64,000 nt of DNA from Agapetus fuscipes (Eukaryota > Arthropoda > Insecta > Trichoptera > Glossosomatidae), in contig OX637344.1 in NCBI GenBank assembly GCA_951799405.1, positions 124,001-188,000 of the forward strand, written 5' to 3'. The position numbers and the translations under genes are program-made. Of the stretch, positions 32,174-43,368 are shown in pieces. The notes below the pieces were generated by a model. That model made no database searches. It was not told where the DNA came from and was given only the letters and a program-made list of their open reading frames with translations. Numbering within the stretch: position 1 is the first letter of the stretch; every line of letters begins with the position of its first letter.

Positions 32174-32463
32174 ACCGGTCCGTAGTCCAGTGGCAACACT
32201 TGGACTCGTAAATGGAAGGTTGTGGATTCGAATCCCGGCGGAGCACAAAATATACCATTTATATTTACAAATATGCTCTTCGCTGGGTTCATAAACCTTT
32301 ACCTAAGACCGGTCACTGAAAGGTCTGACCAACCTTACAACAACTGAACCTTGCTTGAGCGACTTTCTACAGCGACAACCAAGCTCGCAGAGGGCTCTTG
32401 AGGTGTGATACACACAAAAACAGCGCTCACCAAATAAATCATCCCAATATTATTATTATTATT
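32174..32463 (+). repeat. tRNA-derived SINE2, full length
   Basis: The clearest SINE2. Head GACCGGTCCGTAGTCCAGTG (A box) and GGATTCGAATCCCGGCGGAG (B box), body CGCTGGGTTCATAAACCTTT and CTTACAACAACTGAACC, 3' tail CTCTTGAGGTGTGATACACA then AAAACAGCGCTC and an ATT repeat. The head resembles a tRNA but is followed by the SINE body, so it is not a tRNA gene. Confidence 0.85.
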
Positions 32464-33485
32464 GATTAAATCTGAGACTTTTAAGCGAGCATTATCATTC
32501 TATCAGCTTAGCGCATGGAAACAACTTAACTGCAATCTGTGGGTACAGCATATACTGGATCAAATATATTATATACATCGTATTCAACTGAATGTAGTTG
32601 TATACATATGCTGTTCCAATAGAACCCAAGACACAATTCAAGGTCTTTCCCGAAATGAATCATACATCCCATCATTTTCTCATAGTTTCCATATTTTCAT
32701 CACATTTTCAAAAAATATACCACCTTTGGTTCTATACGGTTCATATCATACCGAGTCTTAGTCGCCGATATTACAAAAAAGAGAAAAATTATATTATTTA
32801 TAAGTAACATATTAAAAAAAAATCGGTCAACAATGGATTTCATTAACCAGATATCATTTTTAAATCAGTTCTTTTTTATGCTGTTTTTACTTTATTTGGA
32901 CATTACCGTATTCAGAAAAAAATCATGAATGTAGGACCCACACCCGTGCTTTAAAAATACTTTTAATTATCACTGATCTTATATCATTGAAATGACACTG
33001 AAAAATGAGGAACAGCCTGCATTTTTTTGATAATTGGCCTTTTCTTTTTTTAAATTTTCCCGTTATTTTCATAAATATTAGTTCACAGTTTTCCCATACT
33101 TTACTTATTACTTTTAGTTGCTACTTTAAGACTTTCTGTGTGAATTCAAATTCCATATATTTATGTAAATTGGAATGCAATGCAAGAAATGTGAAAAATA
33201 AAATGACCCGCCATTAACACTCCGGGCATAATTATTTTGACCTCAAAAAAAAAACGTTCAAGTTCAAAAATTCAAACCACCAATGGACCAAGTAGACCGA
33301 GAATTTGATTGCATTTTAATTACACAGATTTTTTTCTATCGAACCAAAAAAATCTGTAATCATTTTATGCTCCATTTTCCCGCCTAAATATTCAACGTCA
33401 AATTTGTGCTGGAAATTAAAATTAAAAAAAGACAAAATAATATGTTACTTTTTATAATATATAAGTCATATTTCAAGTCATATTT
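32464..33485. other. No recognised feature
   Basis: AT-rich; no shared repeat or credible gene. Confidence 0.35.
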
Positions 33486-33570
33486 CAATAGCTCAGAAGA
33501 TACATACATAGAGCAACATGCTAGTTTTTTTGCCTTAGGTTCGATTCCCAGCTCCTTTCAAAAAATAGCT
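33486..33570 (+). repeat. tRNA-like SINE head, unassigned family
   Basis: AATAGCTCAGAAGATACATA (A-box-like) and TTAGGTTCGATTCCCAGCTC (B box) are about 45 bp apart. The flanking body does not match SINE1 or SINE2. Confidence 0.5.
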
Positions 33571-33794
33571 CATGAAAGTTTTGTTATTCTACTATACTGC
33601 TACTACTACAGGGAATAGCGGTATATTCATTTTCTAATACCTTTCTCAGCTTTTAAAAGGAACATCTTGTCCAGGAACCAAGTACCCACCAGTACATGCT
33701 AATCCATTTCGACAAATTTATACTACTTTCTGCACTCTATTTGAAAAAAACTTTGTAGGTATCTTAGTTAAAGTTCCTAACATTCGATGTCCGC
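33571..33794. other. No recognised feature
   Basis: Short unassigned spacer. Confidence 0.3.
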
Positions 33795-33920
33795 ACATCT
33801 ATTAAAAAAAAAAACACCAAAATTGCGACGTCACCCGACCAGTTTGCTACGCTAAAATTTGACTTTTATTTGGTTAGTTGTGTGCTAAGGACCCTAGTTT
33901 CATAAACCAGTGACGTCTAC
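33795..33920 (+). repeat. Dispersed repeat shared with 25.9 kb
   Basis: See the partner at 25935: the blocks ACGTCACCCGACCAG, TTTGCTACGCTAAAATTTGA and AAGGACCCTAGTTTCATAA occur in the same order. Confidence 0.5.
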
Positions 33921-34268
33921 ACGCTGATAAAGAATCCTATGACTAGGTAACTAGTTTTTGTTAGATATTAACAGATAAAACAAAGTTGTTTATTTATTAT
34001 TTTTTAATCAAATATTTAATAACAGTTACTTATAAAGCCAAATGTCTACGCAATATTTCATACGCAGACAGTTAAATTACTAAATTATATTTTTTTCAAT
34101 TCGCGAAGATAAAAATAATTATAATTTGTGTAGATAAGATTCATCTACATATCCAGGATGTTGTATCCCATCACCACATGCAGCGGCGGAATTCCTTTTA
34201 TTTGTTATCTTGTCCCAAACATCCGATGTCTATCTCCTACCATGACTTCAAAACCATAAACGTCTCTC
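33921..34268. other. No recognised feature
   Basis: AT-rich spacer. Confidence 0.3.
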
Positions 34269-34269
34269 C

Positions 34270-34392
34270 ACCAGTCTAATACTCTACAATAGCGTTTCAC
34301 CAATAATACAAAAATCTTAAACGTTCACATGAGCTGCTGTTTCAGTTTTCATACATTTTCATACTTGAGTTTAAATGGAAGGTTTTATACTA
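34270..34392. repeat. HP-1 hairpin MITE
   Basis: CTCTACAATAGCGTTTCACC, loop ACGTTCACATGAGCTGCTGT, right arm TTGAGTTTAAATGGAAGG then TTTTATACT. Confidence 0.6.
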
Positions 34393-35115
34393 AAGGTATT
34401 GACGACCCACATGTGAAGTCTTGTGGAACGCAGAAAGGAAAGATGTCATTCAAGTAATGGCGCTCATTGCGTTTGTTTTATTTTGTTTAAATCAAACATT
34501 TTAGTTGTTTTTAATGCACCGGTAGATTTTATCTTTTGCTGTTATTGTTTGCATACTTTACATGACCTGATTTGTTTATTAATGAAAAAAAAATAAAAAA
34601 AACCTGTAATTGAAAAGAGGTCTCTCAACATCTTCAAAAGGAAAACTGTCCGGCGTATTTACGATCCAATAAAAGTTTGGAAACATCTGTCAACTCGAGG
34701 CTATATAAAATGTATTAATACGAATGTATACGTTCATGCGTGTATGTTTTTGTGATTGTCTCTGGAAATTTCTATTCTAGAGGCGTCTTGTCTGGTCTTG
34801 AACATGCAAAAATAGGTTTTAGACGCATATAAATATAGGCTGTGGTTCTGTGGAGCTTCAGTGCTCCATTAATACCAAAACTGTGAAACTGATAAGACAG
34901 AAGTTACAGAGTGAATGTTGTTTTATAATCAACTTGTTAAAAAAATAAAAACTGTGAAATAAGATTCAACTGCAATTTTATTTAAAGTGAATCCTAAATA
35001 TAATAGATCATAACAGTATGAAGACGTTGATGTGGTCTGGTCAACGTCAGCAAACTGCATTGGCAGGGTAACATCCAGCAATTGTAACATCGGAGCTTGG
35101 AAAAGATGGTTGTGA
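34393..35115. other. No recognised feature
   Basis: AT-rich; nothing supported. Confidence 0.35.
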
Positions 35116-35116
35116 T

Positions 35117-35312
35117 AATAATAATAATAATAATAATATCAGGCTAATTTATTTTAAATTACAAATGATAAGAGAGCGCCATTTTTGTGTGTGTCACACC
35201 TCAAGGGCCCTCTCCGATCATGGATAAGACTTTCTTGAGTGCTCCGCGAAATACATCCATAGATTTGGAGTTCTTCACTCCGGGTGGCAGTCTGTTCCAC
35301 TCCAGCGTTAGC
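35117..35312 (-). pseudogene. L2/CR1-like LINE 3' end (LINE-C)
   Basis: On the minus strand one frame reads LEWNRLPPGVKNSKSMDVFR then GALKKVLS, the classic C-terminal signature of L2/CR1-group reverse transcriptases (WNxLP ... F ... LK). It is followed by GGGCCCTTGAGGTGTGACAC, the segment shared with SINE2, and ends in an AAT-type tandem tail (35118-35143 on the plus strand). Confidence 0.7.
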
Positions 35313-36220
35313 TGCGTTAGCTGCGGTTGATCAAGGAGGACAAGACCCACCTAAGATTTTCGTGCAATTGATGACGATAATGAGTGTTGAAAAAAAAATA
35401 GTCTGATTTTTTATTGAGTAAAAAATAAAATACATCAAAAACAGTTACTCCAAGGTAAATAATTATCTTAATTACTGATGTTGTTTTATCTAAATGTTTT
35501 AACAATTTTAGTATTATTATGTAAGTTCCCTACACCATTTTGTGACCTTCTTAAAATTTTATTAAATTTATATTTATAATTCAAACACTAATTTCTTAGA
35601 ATAATTAAAGCACTTCTATTTCCTATGGCATATAACATAACATAATATGTATGTGTATACGGCAAAAACATTACACATGTAAATGTTATATGAAAATAAA
35701 CTACTTATTATAATTATAGTACTTTTAATTGATAAAACACATCAATCATTTCATTTTGATATTTTATACAATAATATTTATTTTTTATTCTAGATGTTCT
35801 ACATTGATGGAGGTGGTTGCCAAAACGACCTTCATTTGGGAGGAAGAGTTGATGATTTTTCATACATTTTGAGTTGTTATTGTTTTTAACGAACGAGAGA
35901 AGATAACGATTTCCAATGAAGAAAGAATTTTAAGAAAAAATAATCATAGTACGTTATTTTTATTTCCCCAATTAAGATATTCGTATATGAAAAGTTACTA
36001 GACATATTATAGTAAAAGCTTTTTGAATCATAGCATCGTGACGTAAAGAAAACTCCAGACAAAAGTTTCATGCAAATCTTAAAATTGAATCAGTGTTTAG
36101 GATGGAGTCATCGACAAAGTTCTACCACTTATTTACTTCTCAAATTGTAGGAAAGGCTGGGAGAGACTTTATTCACCCACGCTCTTTTTGGTGAATGGGA
36201 AGCCTCTATACTGAACAGTG
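35313..36220. other. No recognised feature
   Basis: AT-rich; no shared repeat recognised. Confidence 0.35.
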
Positions 36221-36221
36221 C

Positions 36222-36350
36222 CCCTAGTATACAACATTGCGTTAACTCACCTGGATGGCGTAAATCGAAAATGTTTGTTATATACGATGGCACTCCTGGA
36301 GAGTGATTTCGTTTTTATACATCATTCGATAAACTTATACAGTATACTCG
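36222..36350. repeat. HP-2 hairpin MITE, copy 1
   Basis: Left CTAGTATACAACATTGCGTT and ACTCACCTGGATGGCGTAAA; right CATCATTCGATAAACTTAT and AGTATACTCG. Resembles the copy at 37100 in arms and spacing. The terminus AGTATAC is like that of HP-1, suggesting related families. Confidence 0.6.
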
Positions 36351-37098
36351 GGATATAGTTCAGGGTTTTTATTATTTGGAAGCGATACATTCAGCGTTTA
36401 TTAAAAAATAAACAATTCCAGGCGAAAGCTGTTCACATCCATAGAAATTGCAGGTCTCGAGTTCTGCATTCATCTCTCCTTGCAAATAAGGCATCGCTTA
36501 TTTTACCTTAAGGTGCATGTTGCTTCTTTGAAATAATGAACACGCGGTGTTTATTTTACTAGTAAGCTGCAGCAAATGACGTTATGCGTTTGCTTAAATA
36601 AAATCTGCAATATGAAATCATTTCTTAAGAATTTACACCGTACACGAGTGGACTTATCTCGAAACCACGTTAAAGCCTAAATGCTACGGTGTAGAAATCG
36701 ATTATTGGCCACATTAAAAAGTTAAGAAATTCTTGAATCTAAAAGGTTTTTAATAGAAAATTGTGCAAATATAATTGAGTCTAAGAGAGCTTAGTACATA
36801 TGTAAAAACAATGGAAATAATTTGCACATGTATTACACATATTTATCTCCTTAAAACAGAAATGCCCCCGCATTCTCGGTCTTTGCGAAAGCTTCATCAT
36901 GAGTTGTTTCAACTTATAAAATCAAATAAATTAAAATCTTTTGTATTTTTTAATTAAAAAGATATGATTTTGATCACTTTTCATCTAAACTAACCAGCCA
37001 CTTAAATATGTACCTACGTTACTGCGCTCCAAGCAAAATGTTACATACAAAACTGTTCAGTCGTTTCCGCTAGTCATTGAAAGCCCTATTGTACCACT
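36351..37098. other. No recognised feature
   Basis: AT-rich spacer. Confidence 0.3.
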
Positions 37099-37099
37099 G

Positions 37100-37250
37100 C
37101 CCAAGTATAAAACATTCTGTAAACTCACCTCGATTACGTAAATCGAAATAATTTACGAAAACTGCATCACACTCTAGGGGTGCCATCATGTACTTCATAC
37201 ATTTTCGATTTACACAATCGATTGTAGTTTATGCAAATATTGTATACTCG
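37100..37250. repeat. HP-2 hairpin MITE, copy 2
   Basis: Left CCCAAGTATAAAACATTCTG and ACCTCGATTACGTAAATCGA; right CATTTTCGATTTACACAATC and GTATACTCG. The left and right halves are imperfect inverted repeats around CACTCTAGGGGTGCCATC. Confidence 0.65.
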
Positions 37251-37340
37251 TAGTATACCACAATGTGAAATATTGTCCCGCGCAGTTCTGCTTTGAATTG
37301 GTTTCAGAACCAGAGCGGATGCAGCGAGGTCACGTTGAGA

Positions 37341-37480
37341 GCCCCAAGTCTAAAACTTTTCATTTCGACTCAACCATAGCGTTTTCAAAATCATTTATGG
37401 AACCTAGAACAGCGCATCTAGTGAACCTTTCCATTTCCATACATTTTTGGAAAACATGATAGTTTAGTTTAGACGTAATG
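37341..37480. repeat. HP-1 hairpin MITE
   Basis: Left terminus CCCCAAGTCTAAAACTTTTC, left arm GACTCAACCATAGCGTTTTC, loop AACAGCGCATCTAGTGAACC, right arm TCCATACATTTTTGGAAAAC and a decayed TAGTTTAGTTTAGACG. One of the clearest copies. Confidence 0.8.
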
Positions 37481-37482
37481 TT

Positions 37483-37993
37483 TGAAAGAGTGGATCCAAA
37501 TCTATGATGGTGAGTATGAGTTCCACACAAAAGCGGAAAACACAATTGCCTTCTTCAGTCTGATGCAGAATAAGCGATTATTTTGAATATGTTAGTACTG
37601 GAATCATTAAATACATGTTGGTTATTTTGTTACCAATAATAAGGTTTTTCTCTAAAGAATGCTATTACTTTCCTTTTTAATAAAATAAGTCCTGTTTTTG
37701 TTATATTCTGTGATATTCACACACAGCAAATCCACAACTGAATCGTCACCTAACGTGAATTTTCCGTACAAAAAAGCCATGATCCATGGATCAGCTATGA
37801 ATTAAATATTTTTGTAAGAATGTACGAAAAATCAACGAAACCTACTCAGCTCAACAGAGTGTAAGCCTTTTCATGTAAACTGTATTTTTTCCAAATAACC
37901 ACTTCCAGAAACTTGTATTGTATCCTGCGTATCTATTTTCCACATGGCAATAAGTTATTAACACAAAAAGTAGTTTTTTATTTCATTTCATAG
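37483..37993. other. No recognised feature
   Basis: AT-rich spacer. Confidence 0.3.
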
Positions 37994-37994
37994 T

Positions 37995-38135
37995 TTAGTA
38001 CGTGGCTTACCACCCATACTGTAAATAATGGTTTATTTTGCCAATGTCCCCACATTGACAAGTTCGCACGAGCTTGTGGTATGGATTTTATATTAGTTTT
38101 AAAGGTCAATTTGTCTTTGCAACTTAGATTATAGA
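37995..38135 (+). repeat. R260 with large internal deletion
   Basis: GGCTTACCACCCATACTGTA ... TTGCCAATGTCCC, then a jump to the 3' part, ending TCTTTGCAACTTAGATTATA. Confidence 0.7.
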
Positions 38136-38420
38136 TTTGTTTGATTTTGTCTACGTTTAAATACTTATTTTAAGTTAACAACCAATCTTTCATAATTTAA
38201 TTAATAATCTATTTCAACACATTGTGAAACTTCAACTCGTGACCGAGACATATAGGGAAGACGTCATCTGTCAAACGATAATGTGATCTGTACACACGGA
38301 CGTGTTTCCTTCAAAATGCAATACGGCTACAATCGATCGGCTTCGTGACGCGTGCTGTGTGGTGGGAGCCGAGGAGAAAATTCAGAATCGTGCGAAATGT
38401 ATATGGTTTATATTTTACCT
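38136..38420. other. No recognised feature
   Basis: A 100-codon plus-strand frame begins here at 38302 but its second half is HP-1 sequence, so it is not a gene. Confidence 0.35.
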
Positions 38421-38422
38421 CT

Positions 38423-38566
38423 ACAGTATGCACCAAGTATTCAACTTTACACTTACACTCAACCGAAGCGTTCACCAAAATAATATTAAAACAATAACAG
38501 CACCTCTAGAAAGCGTTTTAGCTTCAAGCATTTTTGATACTACGCCACGTAAAGTTGAGTTAGTGA
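38423..38566. repeat. HP-1 hairpin MITE
   Basis: Left terminus GCACCAAGTATTCAAC, left arm ACTCAACCGAAGCGTTCACC, loop ACAGCACCTCTAGAAAGCGT, right arm decayed to ACGCCACGTAAAGTTGAG. Confidence 0.65.
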
Positions 38567-38936
38567 TACCATTGTTACATTCTATTCACTTTCATCTGTT
38601 CTAAGGCGAACGACCAACGACTGTTATTGGAAATTGAGTAATAAATTATATCGACTCAATTTGGTGCCTTCTTTTTCTTCTTGCTCAACATGTCTATACG
38701 TCCCCATAGTGCTTGTTTGTCTTATGTCCATCAGAGGTAATTTCACAAGACCAATATTTGTATGTGTACTGCATTAATGTGTCTTATGAAAACCGTAAAT
38801 TGATTTTACAAATATTTTTTTAAACTCTCACATTATCGTGTTTTATATGTTTTTTTTAAGCTTAGATTATTTAGAATGTGATTGTTAAGACAATGTTATT
38901 AAAAAACCATCGTTGAATCAAATGAATCAAGCAAGC

Positions 38937-39235
38937 ACTGGGAGGATGTATATCAAATCCAGGATGATGTAGGCCTCATCCAAAAACCTCCAAGCTTCCT
39001 AGTGGTTCAGCCCCTCCTCCCTGCAGCCCCTGAACATCATCCAGCCACCTCAGCTGCAGCCGTCACACTCCCCGCACAGACATCCTGGGTCATTAATGCA
39101 AGATCCTCGTCAGCCACTTGGTGTCGACTTTTCTGGTGGCAAAACCTGCCCAGCGCCACTTCAAGCTGGCTGCATGTATATCATCAGTAGTCCCAGCGCC
39201 TATTCTTATCTCCCCTTCGCGTATTCTGTCTTGCC
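38937..39235 (-). pseudogene. RTE-type LINE remnant (LINE-B), RT C-terminus
   Basis: One minus-strand frame reads AASLKWRWAGFATRKVDTKW then LTRILH before a stop; a second segment reads WRFLDEAYIILD-like. The LKWRWAGHVAR...D.RW ... WR.L.EAY order is the well-known C-terminal pattern of a common animal RTE-type reverse transcriptase. It is older and different from LINE-A. The low-AT composition here comes from this remnant. A plus-strand frame at 39002-39190 is its shadow. Confidence 0.65.
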
Positions 39236-39284
39236 TAAACTTTTTACTTTTTAAATATTATGTTTCCCTTGCCTAATAAGTATG

Positions 39285-39416
39285 AGCTCAACTTCCCATG
39301 TTGTGAGAAATTGATTCATTTTTGCCAATATCCTCTCTGTTTCAGAGAAAGGCATTTCAAGTTGCAGGTGTATGTTCATTTTATATTTGGTTTATTTTTT
39401 AGAGACACATAATATG
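39285..39416 (+). repeat. R260, 5' part of a copy split by a small MITE
   Basis: CCATGTTGTGAGAAATTGAT ... CTGTTTCAGAGAAAGGCATT ... GTATGTTCATTTTATATTTG is a decayed R260; it resumes at 39528. Confidence 0.6.
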
Positions 39417-39527
39417 GCCTTATTCATTAGATTGGTTGAACCCAAAACTGGAGTTAAACCAACTTATTTGCATGGGAAAACCGACCTTATATTGCTTTAA
39501 AAATTAAAACCTTTTTATGAATAAGGC
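39417..39527. mobile_element. Small MITE, 111 bp
   Basis: Exact 11-bp terminal inverted repeats, GCCTTATTCAT and ATGAATAAGGC, bound the block that interrupts R260. Flanks read ATATG before and GGATA after, so a 3-bp ATA duplication is possible. The interior has no open frame. Confidence 0.7.
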
Positions 39528-39616
39528 GGATAAACTTTGAAGCACTCTTAAGTATATGCGAATTTGCACGGATCTGTTTGTGCGTTAATAAACTTTGCAA
39601 TTTAAATTATAGATTA
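39528..39616 (+). repeat. R260, 3' part resuming after the MITE
   Basis: ATATGCGAATTTGCACGGAT to AACTTTGCAATTTAAATTAT completes the decayed copy. Confidence 0.55.
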
Positions 39617-39789
39617 TGGACCATGTTAATCCAACAACTGTCGAAGCAAAAAAAATAAGCTTCGTACAAAATTAAAACAGGCAAATCATTTTATCTGACC
39701 CCAAAGCACGAGTTGTATGTAAATTACTTTATTTCAAATTGCAGGATTAATAAAATATAAATGAATTTATTGCTCTTCAAGTAAGATAG

Positions 39790-39900
39790 CTACATTTAAG
39801 TTCAATGGAAACTCAAACGATCATTAGTGGCGCTACTTCAGATTCTATTCATTTTTGGCACACTTTAATGTAGAGTTTACACGTGATGGTACTGTATGAT
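39790..39900. repeat. HP-1 hairpin MITE, diverged
   Basis: Loop ACGATCATTAGTGGCGCTAC with TTCTATTCATTTTTGGCACA on the right and TAGAGTTTACACGTGATGG at the end. Confidence 0.55.
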
Positions 39901-41195
39901 AGTCGCAATAAACTCCGAGTAGGACGTTCTATCATTTAAGGCAATTCACAAACGTTTAAAACGCAGAATAGAATTTATGAGTGTAATTCATACCATTCTA
40001 ATCACGCGTAGCCTACAAACAGACCGTACAATGTACTGGAAGCCATTGTTCATAGAAGCTGACAGTCTCTTGCTTACTATGAAGCATCCGGTTAGGAAAA
40101 CATTCATGTATAGTTCTGTAATTAAAAGCAAAAAAAAATCCAAAATACAGCACACACGAAAAAAAAGCTAAAAATGTAAAAAAAACGCGTTTTTTTTAAT
40201 ATTTTTTTGTGGTGACAATTCTTAAGTTATATGCTTTATTCAAGCTTTATAATTAATATAAACAATTAATAAACATGCTTGATTTTTTTCATTACTGTAA
40301 CTATTTTGTTAATACCATAAAGTGTAAGAAACAAAAATGGCAGATTTAGCTTTATAACACGCCTTAAAAAAACCATACTTGGCACTTACTAACGATTGTG
40401 AAAACTACTGCAAATCTTAACAATGCCGTAATAAATTATTCACAACCATAACCACCAATTCAACTATTCCAAATTTATTTTTAAAAAACCTTAGAATTTC
40501 AGCATTAAACATATTCATTAAAGTTCAATAAATCAAGAAACAATTTTTAGTAAAGACATCAAAATTGTCCTAAAAATGACTACTTACACACAATATTATT
40601 TTATTCTATCAGTTTGAGTAAACAAAACGTCACTCAAAACTGATATCGTGTAGGCATTGTAAAAAGTTACATGTTCTCGCTGAAAAGCTAACACAAAAAG
40701 TGATAATTTATTTTTGTTCTCATAAAATTCATGCATTAAAAAAGCGCTTTGCCGATAAGTATGGCGAATGATTGACAAAGTCTTTTACATTTGGCAAACA
40801 TGTAAATTTAGCATGTCGACATCGAATCCAGCGCTAAATTTTCTGCGATTTATTTAGCAACAAGTTAGAGCAGCCATTAATCAGAAAGCAGCGCAGTGAG
40901 CCACTTCCTGGTAGGCAAAGCCTCGCGCAGTTTATGGTTCTGTAGTCTGTATCAAATACTTATCTGCTAATCAAATACATCTGATACGCGCGCTTTAACT
41001 AAGGCAATATTGTGATACAAAAAACACTGTAGCAATTATGTAAGTACTAATTAAAAATATATATAGAAACACGACGGCTAAAAACTATTTTCTTCCATGA
41101 AGTGAAAGTATTGGTTTTTGTAACACAGTTAAGCTAGAGATAAGTAAAATAGTTCATACTTTATTTGAGTCGTAAAGAACCAAATGCGATAATAT
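39901..41195. other. No recognised feature
   Basis: 1.3 kb of AT-rich sequence with no shared repeat or credible open frame. Confidence 0.35.
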
Positions 41196-41199
41196 AGAT

Positions 41200-41364
41200 T
41201 TTATTCCATGGATGAGGGTTTATGTCCATTTGAGGTTTGGATTTTAATTTGTGAATACAAATGGAGTATTCGTAAGCGCGAACTTACACTATCTGCTTGT
41301 AGACATGCATGTAATATGAAATTTAAATGTCAAAGTATCTTTGCAACTTAAATTTTAGATTTTA
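41200..41364 (+). repeat. R260, 5'-truncated
   Basis: Starts inside the element at GGGTTTATGTCCATTTGAGG and runs to TCTTTGCAACTTAAATTTTA. Confidence 0.7.
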
Positions 41365-42083
41365 GATGAGACAAATTTGTAGAAAAAAAAACAAAAATTA
41401 TATGTACAATAATTATAACTACGCAGTTTTTTTTTTTTGATTGGATATTACACGAACCGTTATAAGAGAACTAACATTATTCTCGACGTTTCGTTAGCGA
41501 CGTAGCTAACGTCTTTAGGAGACACCCTCTCTGTACGACTACTGGAGGGTTCATCCTCAGTAGTCGAGTAGAGTTCATTCTCAGTAGTCAACATACAATT
41601 TAATATTTTAGATTCATCATAGTCTATTATTCAACAATATATAATACCTAGAATGCAGGTTTTTAGATCATAATAAATACATTTTTTGCTTCTCAGATAG
41701 AGATCTCTCATTCAGATCTAAGTGCTTTGTGGCATATCTGTTTTTATGATTTGTTTATTACAGATCTTTATAATGCAAGAACAGTTTCCTAAGAGACCTG
41801 ATATAATCGTTTTCTATAATTGATTCTCGATACCAGGTCAATGATAAAAAGCCAAACAGACTGTGGGAAGCAGGACCGAGCGCTTTAAAGAACTTTTAAG
41901 TTTTTACATAACAGTTTATCAAATGTATTTCAAAATTGGCATCAAATGAATTGCAATGCTGATATTCAAAAGATTTCAGTATATTTTTTTTAATAGATTT
42001 ATGAAGATGAATACAATTCACCAACCTATTCTGCCTGGCCAGAAATAGGTAGTAATATCAACAAATAATAATTCATTGTTAAA
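41365..42083. other. Mostly unassigned
   Basis: At 41475-41530 a CTCGACGTTTCGTTAGCGAC box precedes CTAACGTCTTTAGGAGACAC, then a short internal duplication (CTCAGTAGTCGA / CTCAGTAGTCAA). The same GACGTTTCGTT style of box recurs elsewhere (see findings). Confidence 0.35.
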
Positions 42084-42084
42084 T

Positions 42085-42383
42085 AATAATAAATAATATT
42101 AGGATAATTTATTTGGTGAGCGCTGTTTTTGTGTGTATCACACCTCAAGAGCCCTCTGCGAGCTTGGTCGTCGCTGTAGAAAGCGCCAATTCTCAAGCAA
42201 GACCCAGTTGTTGTAAGGTTGGATGGACCTTTCAGTGACCGGTCTTTAGTAAAGGTTTATGAATTTTTCAACCCGGCGAAGAGCACTTTCGAAATATAAA
42301 TGGTATATTTTTGTGCTCCGCCGGGATCCGAATCCATAACTTTCCATTTACGAGTCCGAAGTGTTGCCACTACGGACCGGTCC
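42085..42383 (-). repeat. tRNA-derived SINE2, full length
   Basis: The plus strand runs from the reversed tail GGTGAGCGCTGTTTTTGTGT through CTCAAGAGCCCTCTGCGAGC and GTTGTAAGGTTGGATGGACC to the reversed head (GCTCCGCCGGGATCCGAATC ... CTACGGACCGGTCC). Confidence 0.85.
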
Positions 42384-42454
42384 AAGTTAATTATTTTTAT
42401 GAATTATTAATAAATAATTACTCAATAACATATGTTGAACCAGGGTCAAAGTTA

Positions 42455-42540
42455 TGTTCAAATGACCCAGGCGGGGATCGAACCAACGCTATTGTATTCC
42501 AAGCACGCTAGAAAGATCAGCCCACTTGGCTCCTTCGGCC
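42455..42540 (-). repeat. tRNA-like SINE head, unassigned family
   Basis: Minus strand: GGAGCCAAGTGGGCTGATCT (A-box-like), then TTGGTTCGATCCCCGCCTGG (B box). It differs from SINE1 and SINE2. The body beyond TGGGTCATTTGAAC is not recognised. Confidence 0.5.
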
Positions 42541-42601
42541 ATAACACCGACTATTCGTTTATTTCTAAGATTTGTATGAATTATGATATTATGATGAAAG
42601 T

Positions 42602-43285
42602 ATGAATTATGAATTTAAAATTAATGGAATGAATGTTGATGTCGTAGATGAGTTTGTATACCTGGGAAGTAAGTTTGAAAAAGATGGAAGAATGACCGGT
42701 GAATTTGAAAGAAGAGTAATGAAGGGCAGGTGTGTACTGGGTGCCTCAGCATGTATCGCCAAAAATCAAAACATATCTAAAAATGCTCGATCGGCGGTAC
42801 GCAGTGGCATACTTTTACCCACCTTGATGTATGGAAGCGAGGCCTGGACGGTGAATGAAAGTGAAATTAGTAAAGTCCATACTATTGAAATGGACTTTCT
42901 AAGAAGTATGATTGGGAAAAAACGGAGTGACAGGGTGAGGAATGACTTTGTAAGAGATGAATGTGGTGCAAGAGAAAGTGTGAAAGTGAAGATTAAAAGA
43001 AGTTTGTTAAGATGGTTTGGGCATATGGAGAGAATGAATGAGGAAAGACTGACGAAGAAAGTATATGTTGGTAGAATAGATGGATGTCGTGGTAGAGGAA
43101 GACCGAGAAAGGTATGGATGGACCAAATATCCGAAATTGCGAATGAATGGAATATCCAGAGTCATAATAAAAGAAGAGCGTGTATGAAGAAGGTTATGAC
43201 TCTGGAGGAAATAAAAGAAGTATGTACGGATAGAAAGAAATGGCGGTTGATCTGTGATGTTGGCGGCTGGGATTTGTTAAAATAA
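42602..43285 (+). pseudogene. LINE-A reverse transcriptase, C-terminal 227 codons
   Basis: An intact plus-strand frame matching the last ~225 residues of the 55-kb RT: VDEFVYLGSKFEKDGRMTGE, RSGILLPTLMYGSEAWTVNE, LLRWFGHMERMNEERLTKKV and RGRGRPRKVWMDQISEIANE. The RT catalytic core (YADD) lies upstream and is absent, so it cannot act alone. The C-terminus ends RLICDVGGWDLLK rather than RRICGGTGHP, showing a separate subfamily. Its 5' edge is a truncation; the first Met is incidental. It is notable for staying open through the whole fragment, so it is fairly young. An R260 copy follows 85 bp downstream on the same strand. Confidence 0.85.
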
Positions 43286-43368
43286 AATTGGTTTTATGAT
43301 TAAGATTTTTATGTACATGTATATATTGTTATTTATTGATTTTTAAAAATGTAATTTGTCATGTATGT

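Noticed and set aside
32174..32250. tRNA gene
   Set aside because: A and B boxes are present, but the same unrelated body and tail follow in four copies, so it is a SINE2 head. The same reasoning applies to SINE1 heads at 6.4, 28.7 and 44.5 kb.
38302..38604. 100-codon plus-strand frame
   Set aside because: Its second half is the translation of an HP-1 MITE.
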